Below, piece after piece: positions 18,214-26,480 of a stretch of DNA of 64,000 nt (position 1 is its first letter; each line of letters starts with the position of its first letter). This DNA comes from Geodermatophilus amargosae (GTDB lineage: Bacteria > Actinomycetota > Actinomycetes > Mycobacteriales > Geodermatophilaceae). The translations under genes were made by a program, and so were the position numbers. The stretch spans positions 1 to 64,000 of the forward strand of contig NZ_FPBA01000005.1 in assembly GCF_900116515.1 (NCBI RefSeq), read 5' to 3'. The notes under the pieces are model-generated. The model had not been told where the DNA came from and made no database searches. It worked only from the letters and a program-made list of their open reading frames with translations.

Positions 18214-19048
18214 GCAGCGGCCGCACCCCGGCCGGGAGACCGTCCGGACGCTGACGGTCGGAGGCCGCACGCTGCGGGTGAGCGAGCGGCGCGGGGACGG
18301 GTCGCGTCCACCGCTGCTGCTGATGAACGGCATCGGTGCCAGCCTCGAGGTGCTGCAGCCCTTCGTCGACGCCGTCGACCCGCGCCGCACCGTCGTCCGC
18401 TTCGACGTGCCGGGGGTCGGCGGCTCGCCGCCGCCGGTCGTCCCGTACGTGCTGGCGACGCTCTCGCCGGTGGTGTCCGCCCTGCTGCGCCGGCTGGGCC
18501 ACGACGAGCCGGTCGACGTCCTCGGGCTGTCCTGGGGCGGCGGGCTGGCGCAGCACTTCGCCGTCCAGCACCGCCGCCGGTGCCGCCGGCTGGTGCTCGC
18601 CGCCACCGGTACCGGGTCGCTGATGGTGCCGGCCTCGCCGCGGGTGCTCTCCCACATGCTCACCCCGCGGCGGCACCGGGACCCGGACTACGCGACGCGC
18701 ATCGCCGGCACGATCTACGGCGGCAGCGTGCGCACCGACCCGGCGCGGGCGGCCCGGGCGCTGCACGCGGAGACCCGGCTGGGCCCGCGGCGCGGGTACT
18801 ACTACCAGCTGGCCGCGAGCACGGGCTGGAGCAGCCTGCCGTTCCTGTCGCTGATCCGGCAGCCGACGCTGGTGCTCTCCGGGGACGACGACCCGGTCAT
18901 CCCGACGGTCAACGCCCGCATCCTGGCCCGCGGCATCCCCCGTGCCCGGCTGCACCTCTACCCCGGCGGGCACCTGGCCCTGGTCACCGAGGCCGAGGAG
19001 CTGGCGCCGGTCGTGGACGCGTTCCTCGACGAGCCCGCGGACGCCTGA
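18197..19048 (+). CDS. phaZ: intracellular PHA depolymerase (PhaZ-like alpha/beta hydrolase)
   Basis: 283 residues from ATG 18197, overlapping phaC by 17 bp. It closely follows the intracellular medium-chain PHA depolymerase pattern: LLLMNGIGASLEVLQPF, RFDVPGVGGSP, the nucleophile elbow GLSWGGG (S112), LAATGTGSLMVPASP, IAGTIYGGSVRTDP, SGDDDPVIPTVNARILA (acid) and GGHLALV (H259). It should release hydroxyacids from the polymer made by PhaC. The stop lies 6 nt before the convergent peptidase gene, with no terminator between. Confidence 0.85.
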   Translation: MSSTSEQRPHPGRETVRTLTVGGRTLRVSERRGDGSRPPLLLMNGIGASLEVLQPFVDAVDPRRTVVRFDVPGVGGSPPPVVPYVLATLSPVVSALLRRLGHDEPVDVLGLSWGGGLAQHFAVQHRRRCRRLVLAATGTGSLMVPASPRVLSHMLTPRRHRDPDYATRIAGTIYGGSVRTDPARAARALHAETRLGPRRGYYYQLAASTGWSSLPFLSLIRQPTLVLSGDDDPVIPTVNARILARGIPRARLHLYPGGHLALVTEAEELAPVVDAFLDEPADA

Positions 19049-19054
19049 GCGGCC

Positions 19055-20440
19055 CTAGAGACCGCAGGCGCCCCCGCCGTCGACGAAGCCCTGCCGGAAG
19101 CTGTCGACGAGCTCGAAGCCCGACAGCCCCGAGTCCGGGACGACGGTGGGCTCGGTGGCGTACTGCAGCAGCACGACGGCGGCCTCGTCGACGTCGCCCG
19201 GGGAGATGTCCAGCCGTGCGCCGTCCAGCCGGCCCAGGTGTGCCTCGCGGGCCAGCCAGCCGGTGGCGCAGACCGCGCTGGTGACCGCCTCGGGGTCGTC
19301 GACCGACAGCCCGCGCTGCTCCCGGACGGCCATCGCGTAGGGCAGGCCGAGCAGCGTCGTCACCGCGAAGTCGCCGACGTCGTCGTACACGGGCTCGAGC
19401 AGGTCGGAGGCGTCGTAGCGCACCGAGCCGTCCTCCGGGCAGTACTGCAGGTCCAGCTCGGCGCCCTCCCCGCTGCACACCATCCCGGAGCCGTCGGCGG
19501 CGCGGACGTGGGGCGCGCTGAGCGACCCGCCCAGCGGGGCGGTACCGGGGAAGCCGCGGGCGAGGGCCTGGTCCCAGAAGCCGGCCAGCACGTCGTCGGC
19601 ACCGTCCACGACGGCGCGGTAGGACCCGCCGCCCCGGCCCGGACCCCGGCCGGCCTCCTGCGCGGTGTAGACCCGCGACTCGTCGAACGCGGTGCAGGCC
19701 GACGGGCCGTCGGCGTAGCCCTCCTGGAACGCCGAGAGCTGGTCGAACAGCGAGCCGTGCGCGTCCTCGGCGTCGGGCGAGGAACCGACGGCGTCGCCGA
19801 AGTACAGGTAGCCGAGCAGGGAGGGGTCGAGCTCCTTGGGCCGCACCGTGACGTGCTCGGAGTGACCGGTGACCACCCACTTCGTCCAGGCGCCGGCGAA
19901 GCACTCGGCCTGGGTCTCGGAGACGATCGAGGGGTCGTCGAGGCCGGCCCGCGCCTGGACGGCGTGGCCGACCTCGTGGGCCATGATCTCGGCGACGATG
20001 AACGGCCCGTAGTCCCTGACCAGGCCGGCCATCCACGCGCGGTCGTAGACCACGACGTCGTCCTCGCCGCAGTAGTAGGCGTTGTCGGCGAGCTCGTCGA
20101 CGTCGTCGGCGAAGCACGCTCCCCCGGGCAGGTCGGCGGGGTCGGTCTCGTCCGGGTCGATCGACCAGAAGCCGCCGCTGAGCGGCCGGAACGTCCCGCT
20201 GAACTCCTGCGGGTAGGTCTCCTCCCAGTAGGCGAGGACGTCGGCCAGCGCGTTGCGGGCGACCCGGTCGGTGGGGTCGCCCTCCTCGGCCAGGTGGATC
20301 TCGACCTCGGCGTCCGTGGCGTCGGTCGGCATCGTCCCCGCGGGCGCAGCCGCCCCCGCGACGACGGTGGTGCAGCCGCCGGCCAGCAGGCCGGCGGCGA
20401 GCAACCCGGCGAGGGCGCGGACGGCGGCGGGAGTCGGCAT
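19055..20440 (-). CDS. secreted zinc metallopeptidase-like lipoprotein
   Basis: 461 residues starting MPTPAAVRALAGLLAAGLLAGGC, a lipoprotein signal with the lipidated cysteine near residue 23. The mature protein resembles actinobacterial neutral-zinc metallopeptidases: YYCGEDDVVVYDRAW, then the zinc motif HEVGH at 155-159 within EIMAHEVGHAVQ, and a downstream ETQAECFAGAW that can give the third ligand. Long Cys-containing stretches suggest disulfides. It probably acts on extracellular or cell-wall proteins; the target is unknown. Confidence 0.8.
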   Translation of the reverse strand: MPTPAAVRALAGLLAAGLLAGGCTTVVAGAAAPAGTMPTDATDAEVEIHLAEEGDPTDRVARNALADVLAYWEETYPQEFSGTFRPLSGGFWSIDPDETDPADLPGGACFADDVDELADNAYYCGEDDVVVYDRAWMAGLVRDYGPFIVAEIMAHEVGHAVQARAGLDDPSIVSETQAECFAGAWTKWVVTGHSEHVTVRPKELDPSLLGYLYFGDAVGSSPDAEDAHGSLFDQLSAFQEGYADGPSACTAFDESRVYTAQEAGRGPGRGGGSYRAVVDGADDVLAGFWDQALARGFPGTAPLGGSLSAPHVRAADGSGMVCSGEGAELDLQYCPEDGSVRYDASDLLEPVYDDVGDFAVTTLLGLPYAMAVREQRGLSVDDPEAVTSAVCATGWLAREAHLGRLDGARLDISPGDVDEAAVVLLQYATEPTVVPDSGLSGFELVDSFRQGFVDGGGACGL

Positions 20441-20541
20441 GGCCGCTGGAGGCTCCCCCGGCCGCCGTCCCCCGGTCAACGGGACACGCGCCGACCCGCG
20501 CGACCCGGACGCCGGGCCCTCCCCGTCCGGGACGCGCCGCG

Positions 20542-23235
20542 TCAGGACGCGGGGACCGGCTCGCCGTCGGTCCGCGGCGCGGGCACCCCGTCCGGCACCG
20601 GCCGGAGCAGCGCCCCGGCGGCCTCGGCCGGCAGCGGGCGGTGCAGGAGGAAGCCCTGCGCGTGGTCGCAGGCCTGCTGCCGCAGCCGCTGCAGCTGCAG
20701 CGGCTCCTCCACGCCCTCGGCGACGACGCTGAGGCCGAAGGTGTGCGCGGCGCGGATGATCAGGGCCACGAGCTCCCGCTGACCCGGGTCGGGCGAGGTC
20801 ACGAAGCTGCGGTCGATCTTGAGCGTGTCCACCGGCATGTGCCGCAGCTGCCCGATCGAGGTGTAGCCGGTCCCGAAGTCGTCGATGGCGATGGCCACGC
20901 CCATGTCCCGCAGCCGGGACAGGTGGGTCATGGCGACCGGGTCGTCGACCAGGACGGTCTCGGTGACCTCCAGGACGAGCAGGTGCGGGGGCAGCCCCGA
21001 CGCGGCCAGCGCGTCGGCGACGGCGGTGACCAGGCGGGGGTCGGTCAGGTGCCGGCCGGAGACGTTGACCGCCATCGTCGGCTCGGGCTCGCCCGGCACC
21101 GGCGGGACCTCGGCGCGCCAGGCGGCCAGCTGCCGGGTGGCCTCGCCGAGCACCCACCGGTCCAGGTCGCAGACCAGGCTCGACATCTCGGCCACCGGGA
21201 TGAACTCGTCCGGCGGGACGAAGACCCCGTCGCGCTGCCAGCGGACGAGCGCCTCGTAGCCGTGCAGCCGCTGGTCGGCGACGTCGACGACCGGCTGGTA
21301 GTGCAGCCGCATCTCGCCGTTGCCGAGCGCGGCGGTGATCGCCGCCTCGGTCTCGGCGCGCAGGGCCAGAGCGCTGCGGAGCGCCTCGTCGAAGACCTCC
21401 GCGCGGCCGCGGCCGTGCTGCTTGGCGCGGTAGGCGGCGGTGTCGGCCTCGGCGAACAGGACATCGGCGTCGGCGCCGCCGTCGCGGCTCACCGCGATGC
21501 CGATGCTCGCGCCCACCCGCACCGTGGCGCCCCCGACCACGATCGGCTCGCTGACGCCGGCGATCAGCCGCTCGGCGAGCTCCTGCAGGTCGCGCTCGGT
21601 CTCGACCGGCTCGACGAGGACGACGAACTCGTCCCCGCCCAGGCGGCAGACGACGTCGCCGGCGCGCACCAGCGAGCGCATCCGGGCGGCGACCTTGCGC
21701 AGCACCGTGTCACCGGCGGCGTGGCCGTGGGCGTCGTTGACCGCCTTGAAGCCGTCGAGGTCGACGAAGAGCAGTCCGGTCATCTCGCTGGACCGGCGGG
21801 CGCGGTGCAGGGCCGAGGTGACCAGGGTCAGCGCCTGCGCCCGGTTGGGCAGCTCGGTGAGCGGGTCGTGGGTGGCGCGGTGGGCCAGGGCGAACTGCAG
21901 CTCCTCGCGCTGGCGCACCGACGAGACGATCTGCTGGATGGAGGCGTGCACGACCTCGCCGAGCGGGCCGGGCAGTGGCTGGTCGAGCAGCGCGTCGTCG
22001 AGGTCGCCGCGGGCCACGGCCTGTGCCTGGTCCTGGATGCGGCGCAGCCCGGCGACGGCCTCCCCGAGGGCGGCCGAGACGGTGCGCACCTCGCGCGGGC
22101 CGTCGACCTCGACCTCGACCAGCTCGCCCTGGCTGATCTGGGTGGCCTGGCCGGCCAGCACGCCGAGCTTGCGCGACACGGTGCGGCCCATCCACACCGC
22201 GCCCACCACGGACAGCAGCAGCAGGCCCACGCCGACCTGGAGCGTGGTCCGCAGGTCCGCGGCGGCCTCCTCGCGGTCGCCCGCGGCCAGCGTCACGGCG
22301 GTGTCGACCGCGGTGTCGACCAGCCCCGCGAGCTGCATGTCGCGGTCCCCGCTGCTGAACAGCAGGTCGGTCATGCGGGTGGTGTCGGTGACGAACTCGT
22401 CGGGAGCGTCCGACGGGGTGAGCAGGGTGTCCAACTCGGTCATGAGGTCGGACTGGCGGACCTCCTGCCACGCGGTCCGCAGGGAGCCCGAGGACAGCTC
22501 GTCCATCTGCCGCTTGGCGTCGGTGTAGGACAGCCAGCCGGTCTCCCACGCCAGGCGGGAGCCGATGAGGGCGTCGTCGGGGGCGAACAGCGAGCCGAGG
22601 TACAGCGGCATCTGCCGGCCGGCGTCCTGGGCGAGCTGGGCGACGGTCTGGACGTCCTGGACGGCGCGCACGGTGCGCGCCGGCACGCCCTCGGAGACGG
22701 CGGCCGCGGCCGCGGCGCGCTCGGCGGTCATGACCTCGTTCGAGATGTCGAGGTAGCCGAGGTAGATCTGCTCCAGCCGCACGTCGCCGGCGTCGCTGCG
22801 CGCCCGCAGCCAGGCCAGCGCCTCGTCCACCCGGCCGACGACCGCGGACCCGAGGGAGCCCTCGGGCACCGCGGCCAGGGCCTGGTCGGTGAGCGTCCGG
22901 CGCTCGGCGAGGGCCTGCTCGGCGGTGCTGCGCACGGTGCCCAGCAGCCACGGCTGCACGCCGAGCTGCTGGGCGGCCGCCGGGTCGTCGATGACGGTCA
23001 GCGCCAGCGCCGGGAGGATCTCCTGCTCCGTGGCTGCCCGCAGCGCGTCGAGGCCGGCCACCGCCCGGACCCCCTGATCGGCGCGCGCCGCGCTGTCCAC
23101 CTCGGCGGAGCGGGCGCCCGCGATCAGGGTGGTCAGCACACCGACACCGATGAGCGGCACCGTCACCAGCGCGGTGAGGTAGCACCACAGGGCGATCCCG
23201 CGGCGGCGGGCCCGGGTCGTCGTCGACTCTGCCAT
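20542..23235 (-). CDS. GGDEF-EAL bifunctional cyclic-di-GMP enzyme with extracellular sensor and HAMP
   Basis: 897 residues. A basic N-terminus and first helix (about 15-40) lead to an extracytoplasmic helical sensor to about 340, a second helix (LQVGVGLLLLSVVGAVWMG), a HAMP linker, then GGDEF and EAL domains. The cyclase signature GGDEF is at 533-537 and its inhibitory site RAGD is placed five residues before, so product inhibition is likely. The phosphodiesterase signature EAL is at 661-663 with DDFGTGYTSIGQL and AEGVEE downstream, so both activities appear intact. It would tune c-di-GMP at the membrane. The uncharacterised WRQHDRMS gene lies 50 bp upstream on the same strand. Confidence 0.93.
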   Translation of the reverse strand: MAESTTTRARRRGIALWCYLTALVTVPLIGVGVLTTLIAGARSAEVDSAARADQGVRAVAGLDALRAATEQEILPALALTVIDDPAAAQQLGVQPWLLGTVRSTAEQALAERRTLTDQALAAVPEGSLGSAVVGRVDEALAWLRARSDAGDVRLEQIYLGYLDISNEVMTAERAAAAAAVSEGVPARTVRAVQDVQTVAQLAQDAGRQMPLYLGSLFAPDDALIGSRLAWETGWLSYTDAKRQMDELSSGSLRTAWQEVRQSDLMTELDTLLTPSDAPDEFVTDTTRMTDLLFSSGDRDMQLAGLVDTAVDTAVTLAAGDREEAAADLRTTLQVGVGLLLLSVVGAVWMGRTVSRKLGVLAGQATQISQGELVEVEVDGPREVRTVSAALGEAVAGLRRIQDQAQAVARGDLDDALLDQPLPGPLGEVVHASIQQIVSSVRQREELQFALAHRATHDPLTELPNRAQALTLVTSALHRARRSSEMTGLLFVDLDGFKAVNDAHGHAAGDTVLRKVAARMRSLVRAGDVVCRLGGDEFVVLVEPVETERDLQELAERLIAGVSEPIVVGGATVRVGASIGIAVSRDGGADADVLFAEADTAAYRAKQHGRGRAEVFDEALRSALALRAETEAAITAALGNGEMRLHYQPVVDVADQRLHGYEALVRWQRDGVFVPPDEFIPVAEMSSLVCDLDRWVLGEATRQLAAWRAEVPPVPGEPEPTMAVNVSGRHLTDPRLVTAVADALAASGLPPHLLVLEVTETVLVDDPVAMTHLSRLRDMGVAIAIDDFGTGYTSIGQLRHMPVDTLKIDRSFVTSPDPGQRELVALIIRAAHTFGLSVVAEGVEEPLQLQRLRQQACDHAQGFLLHRPLPAEAAGALLRPVPDGVPAPRTDGEPVPAS

Positions 23236-23285
23236 GCACCGGGAGTCGGCACGATCGCGGACGGGCTCGATCCGCGATGCCCCCG

Positions 23286-24209
23286 CTACCCCCCGACCGG
23301 GTGGGTCCGGATCGCGGTGACCAGGGAGCAGCCCTCCTCGCCGAACGGGTCCACGACGAACCCGAACTGCGCGAGCAGGTCGGCGAGCAGCGCGTTCATG
23401 GTCCGCTGCACCGACGTGTCCAGCGCGGCGCCGCGCACCTGCTGCAGGCTCATCCGGTCGTGCTGGCGCCAGCTCACCAGGACCCCGCCGTACGAGGTCT
23501 CCGGCGTCAGGCACACCCCGCCGGCCGCCGCGGCCTCCGGGTCGGCGCCCGAGCAGTCGTGCAGCGTCAGGCCGGACTCGACCAGCGCGGCGGCGACCTC
23601 CACGACCAGCGTGGTGAGCGCGTCCTCGTCGGTGAGCAGTTCGTCCCAGTCCTCGGACAGCCGGTCGAGCTGCGTGCCGAGACCGGCCAGCCACGCCCGG
23701 TCCTGCGGCGAGGGCCGACGGGAGACCGAGCCGTCCTCGGTCAGCACGCCGTGGACGGTGCGGACCGCGCCGTCGAGGTCGCACGACACGGCCGCCCAGT
23801 CGGCCTCCACCCGGTCGGCGAACGGCCCGGCCAGGGCCTCCGGCCGGTCCCCGGTCCCGTCGACCAGCCACCACGCCGTCGGCGCCCCGGCGCCGGGGAG
23901 GCGCCGCCCCGCGGGGTGGGTGGCCAGCCCGACGGCGGTGCGCGCCGGGGTCGCCGTCGCGACGGCGCCCTCCGCGGCCTCGGGGCCGGCGGCCGGGCTG
24001 GCCGGCACCGGGACGTCGGCGCAGGCGGGGGCGGCGTCGCGGACCTCGACCGCGGCCGGCGTCGGCGCGCCGGCCGGCTGCGGCCGGCGCGCGGCGTTGC
24101 GCTCGAACTCGTAGCGGGCCGTCGAGCTGCGGCCGAGGACGACGACCAGCACGGCCACCGCGAGGAAGCCCGCGACGACGACGGCCGGCCAGAGCAGGAG
24201 GGCGGCCAT
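23286..24209 (-). CDS. membrane-anchored protein of unknown WRQHDRMS family (paralogue of 25102-25716)
   Basis: 307 residues from ATG 24209, overlapping the upstream stop as TGATG. An N-terminal anchor (MAALLLWPAVVVAGFLAVAVL) with SSTARYEFER matches the 62-residue protein at 5391-5579. After an Ala/Pro linker, residues about 105-307 form a globular domain shared with 25102-25716: GPFADR.EA.WAAV, RRPSPQ, LDRL..DWD..LTDEDAL.TLVVEVAAAL, CLTPETSYGGVLVSWRQHDRMS, and a C-terminal FGEEG. No known family recognised. The domain would face the cytoplasm or the outside depending on anchor orientation. It is 50 bp upstream of the GGDEF-EAL gene on the same strand, which hints at signalling. Confidence 0.7.
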   Translation of the reverse strand: MAALLLWPAVVVAGFLAVAVLVVVLGRSSTARYEFERNAARRPQPAGAPTPAAVEVRDAAPACADVPVPASPAAGPEAAEGAVATATPARTAVGLATHPAGRRLPGAGAPTAWWLVDGTGDRPEALAGPFADRVEADWAAVSCDLDGAVRTVHGVLTEDGSVSRRPSPQDRAWLAGLGTQLDRLSEDWDELLTDEDALTTLVVEVAAALVESGLTLHDCSGADPEAAAAGGVCLTPETSYGGVLVSWRQHDRMSLQQVRGAALDTSVQRTMNALLADLLAQFGFVVDPFGEEGCSLVTAIRTHPVGG

Positions 24210-24490
24210 CACCAGGCGCACCAGGACCGCTGCGGACCGGAGCCCCAGTTTGCCGCCCGTCGCACCCAGCCGCGCACGACCGCCACCGGGTCGACGGGCT
24301 CGCGGGCGGCCGCGGCCGCGGCCGCCTCGTCCTCCTCCGCGGTGTCGAGGAGCAGGCGGTCGAGGTCGAGACCGAGCAGGTCGACCAGGTCGGCGATGCC
24401 GAGTCCGTCCCCGGCGGCCTCCGGGGCTGCGGCCCGGGCCGGTGTGGACGGGATCGGCCGGCGGGGAGCCGGCAGGGTGGGGGCGCTCAC
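24209..24490 (-). CDS. small acidic-helix protein of unknown function
   Basis: 93 residues from GTG 24490 with a GGAGG site 5 nt upstream. A Pro/Ala N-terminus is followed by an amphipathic stretch LGIADLVDLLGLDLDRLLLDTAEEDEAAAAA and a C-terminal VAVVRGWVRRAANWGSG. No signal or membrane helix. It is translationally coupled to the 307-residue gene through TGATG, suggesting a stoichiometric partner. The upstream region carries GCACTTCCCC and GGGACGA motifs also found before 25716. Confidence 0.65.
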   Translation of the reverse strand: MSAPTLPAPRRPIPSTPARAAAPEAAGDGLGIADLVDLLGLDLDRLLLDTAEEDEAAAAAAAREPVDPVAVVRGWVRRAANWGSGPQRSWCAW

Positions 24491-25034
24491 GGGTTCCTCC
24501 AGGACGTCGTCCCGGCGGGGGAAGTGCCGGGGACACGCAGAGCATCGGGCCGGCACACCCCGCGGAGGCCCCCGTGGCGGCGCCCCGGGCGGCGGCGTCA
24601 CGCGATCGTTGTGTCCGCCCTGGTCAGGGGCGTGTGACCCGGTCCACCGGGCACCGTCTTGTCGACTCGCGGTGCACTCCCCCGCGTGGAGCGCGCCCGC
24701 TGCCGCACGGTCGTCCCGGACGGCGGCGTGTCGGCGGTCCCGGCCCCGCGTCGTGTCCGGTACGGCGCGCCGGCCCGGTCGTACGCGGTCCGCTCGCCGG
24801 TCGCGCGGCCGCGGTCGGACCGGCCGGGGCGCAGCACCGTCCCGTCGAGGCGGGACCCTCCCGGTACCCGCCGGCGACGCGGCCGCGGGGCCGCAGCGAC
24901 CCGTCGCGGTGCCCCTCCTCGTGCCGTCCCCCGGTGGACCCGGCCTGCGGCACGTCCGCCTCCGTCCCCGGGGTCGGGTCGGCGCCGAGCCGGTCACGGG
25001 GTCCGACGTCCGGAGGAGTCCTGCGGGAACGACA
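24491..25034. other. intergenic, no convincing gene
   Basis: About 540 bp. Open frames exist on both strands but have Arg/Pro/Gly-rich, low-complexity translations without ribosome sites or family motifs. The end next to 24490 should hold that operon's promoter; GCACTTCCCC lies about 40 nt before the GTG. The rest may be decayed coding sequence. Confidence 0.4.
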
Positions 25035-25066
25035 CCGGGACGCCGTCGGTGTCGACGGCGTCCCGG
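25035..25066 (-). terminator. hairpin terminator after the 204-residue gene
   Basis: A perfect 13-bp stem (ccgggacgccgtc / gacggcgtcccgg) with a 6-nt loop, 36 nt downstream of the stop of the minus-strand gene at 25102-25716. Confidence 0.75.
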
Positions 25067-25101
25067 GAGACGTGTGGGGCGTGGAGCCCTGCGGGGTGGT
25101 C

Positions 25102-25716
25102 CTACTCGGCGTAGCGGACGACGTGGCCGCCGGCCTCCTCGCCGAGGGGCGTGACGTCCAGGCCGCGCAGCCAGAGCACGTCGGCCACGGCGCGGTTCAT
25201 GACGGCCTGCACGGAGATGTCGGCGACCAGGCCGTGGACCTGCTCGACGCTCATCCGGTCGTGCTGGCGCCAGCCCACGACGACGCCGTCGAGGCCGGGC
25301 TCGGCCGTCACGCAGGCGCCCCCGAGCGCGGCGCCGTCGCCGGCGGCGTCCCACAGGGGCAGGCCGGCCTCGGTCAGCGCGGCGGTGACCTCGACGACGA
25401 GGGTGGCCAAGGGGTCCTCGTCGGTCAGCCCGGCGTCCCAGTCCGCGGGCAGCCGGTCGAGCTGGTCGCCGAGGTGGCCGAGCCAGGCCAGCTCCTGCGG
25501 CGAGGGACGGCGGTGCAGGCTGCCGTCGGGCCGGCGGACGCCGTGGACCGGCCGCACCTCCTCGGTGTGCACGACGGCCGCCCAGGCGGCCTCCGACCGG
25601 TCGGCGAACGGCCCGTCGACGAGCCGGTCGCGGCCCTGCCCGTCGTCGACGACGAGCCACCAGCCCAGGCATGCCTGGTTGCCGACCCTGATCTCACTGC
25701 TGCTGCGGAGTGCCAC
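25102..25716 (-). CDS. unknown WRQHDRMS-family protein (soluble paralogue of 23286-24209)
   Basis: 204 residues from GTG 25716 with GGTGGGACC just upstream; earlier in-frame starts exist. It lacks the membrane anchor of its paralogue but aligns along the whole globular domain: DGPFADRSEAAWAAVV, HGVRRPDGSLHRRPSPQ, LDRLPADWDAGLTDEDPLATLVVEV, LDGVVVGWRQHDRMSVEQVHG and PLGEEAGG. The conserved Trp, Arg, Gln, His and Asp cluster could be a binding or catalytic site. A terminator follows. Function unknown; the close duplication suggests a family with several copies per genome. Confidence 0.7.
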   Translation of the reverse strand: MALRSSSEIRVGNQACLGWWLVVDDGQGRDRLVDGPFADRSEAAWAAVVHTEEVRPVHGVRRPDGSLHRRPSPQELAWLGHLGDQLDRLPADWDAGLTDEDPLATLVVEVTAALTEAGLPLWDAAGDGAALGGACVTAEPGLDGVVVGWRQHDRMSVEQVHGLVADISVQAVMNRAVADVLWLRGLDVTPLGEEAGGHVVRYAE

Positions 25717-26117
25717 TGGTCCCACCGTCTCGTCCCGTCCATGGGGCCGTCGCCGGGGAAGTGCGACGGCGCCCGCGCCCGCCGGGTGAGGGCGGTGCGG
25801 GTGGAGGAAAGGTATGGCCGCGCGCCGCGCCGGACGCCGCCGTGGATCGCTCGCGGGACACGGCGTGTTCGGATCGTTGCGAAGCCCACCGACCGGGTCG
25901 GTGACCTGCTCCTCCAACCGCCCACATGTCGACCGTTCCGCGCTTCCGCGGGCGTGTGGATCTGCCGAAACCGCACGATGACGCCGGTTCGGCTCAACCC
26001 CACCGGCGCGTCCGCGGCGGACAGCCCGGGTCGTCCGCCCTACCTCGGCCGTGCCGGGACGGGATCCGCACCCGGGCGGGATGCGGGATCATCTCCCGGG
26101 ACGATCGGAGGAGGCCC
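25717..26117. promoter_or_regulatory. 400-bp divergent intergenic region
   Basis: It separates the minus-strand gene starting at 25716 from the GNAT gene at 26118. GCACTTCCCC (minus strand, near 25755) and GGGACGAGACG match motifs before 24490 and 5579. A small inverted repeat caccga-ccggg-tcggtg sits at 25887-25903 and could be an operator. No convincing gene. Confidence 0.35.
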
Positions 26118-26480
26118 GTGACCGAGAGTGCACCGGTGGTCGTCGACGCCCCGGCGGCGAGCCGCTTCGAGGTCCTCGTGGACGGCCGGGTGGCCGGGTT
26201 CGCGGAGTACCGGCGGACGTCGTCGTCGGTGTCGTTCACGCACACCGTCGTCGACCCGGGGTTCGAGGGACGCGGCCTGGGCTCCGTGCTCGCGCGGGGT
26301 GCCCTGGACGCCACCCGGGAGGCGGGGCTGGCCGTCCTGCCGTTCTGCCCGTTCATCCGCGGCTACGTCGAGCGGCACCCCGCGTACCTCGACCTCGTCC
26401 CCGCGCGGCGCCGGGCGCAGTTCGGACTCGCCCCGGCCGCCGACCAGCCGACCCCCGACCCGAGGGAAGTCCCGAGATGA
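26118..26480 (+). CDS. small GNAT N-acetyltransferase (YjdJ/GCN5-related type)
   Basis: 120 residues from GTG 26118 with GGAGGAGG 5 nt upstream. It is a minimal one-domain acetyltransferase: FEVLVDGRVAGFAEYR, SFTHTVVDPGFEGRGLGSVLARGALDATREAGLAVLPFCPFIRGYVERHPAY. The GFEGRGLGS loop is the acetyl-CoA pyrophosphate-binding motif, and the C-terminal VERHPAYLDLV is typical of the YjdJ group. It ends in ATGA shared with the VOC gene, so the two are translationally coupled. The acetyl acceptor is unknown. Confidence 0.85.
   Translation: MTESAPVVVDAPAASRFEVLVDGRVAGFAEYRRTSSSVSFTHTVVDPGFEGRGLGSVLARGALDATREAGLAVLPFCPFIRGYVERHPAYLDLVPARRRAQFGLAPAADQPTPDPREVPR

Noticed and set aside
15352-18663. Minus-strand open frame of over 1100 codons across the PAP2, phaC and phaZ genes
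   Set aside because: It is antisense to genes with clear catalytic motifs, and its translation is Arg/Gly/His/Asp-rich with no domain; long antisense frames are expected at this GC content.
20641-24114. Plus-strand open frame of about 1157 codons opposite the GGDEF-EAL gene
   Set aside because: Shadow of the cyclase gene on the other strand; composition is biased and no motif is present.
24659-25114. Plus-strand frame of 151 codons in the intergenic region
   Set aside because: Arg/Pro-rich translation, no ribosome site, and it runs through the terminator at 25035-25066.
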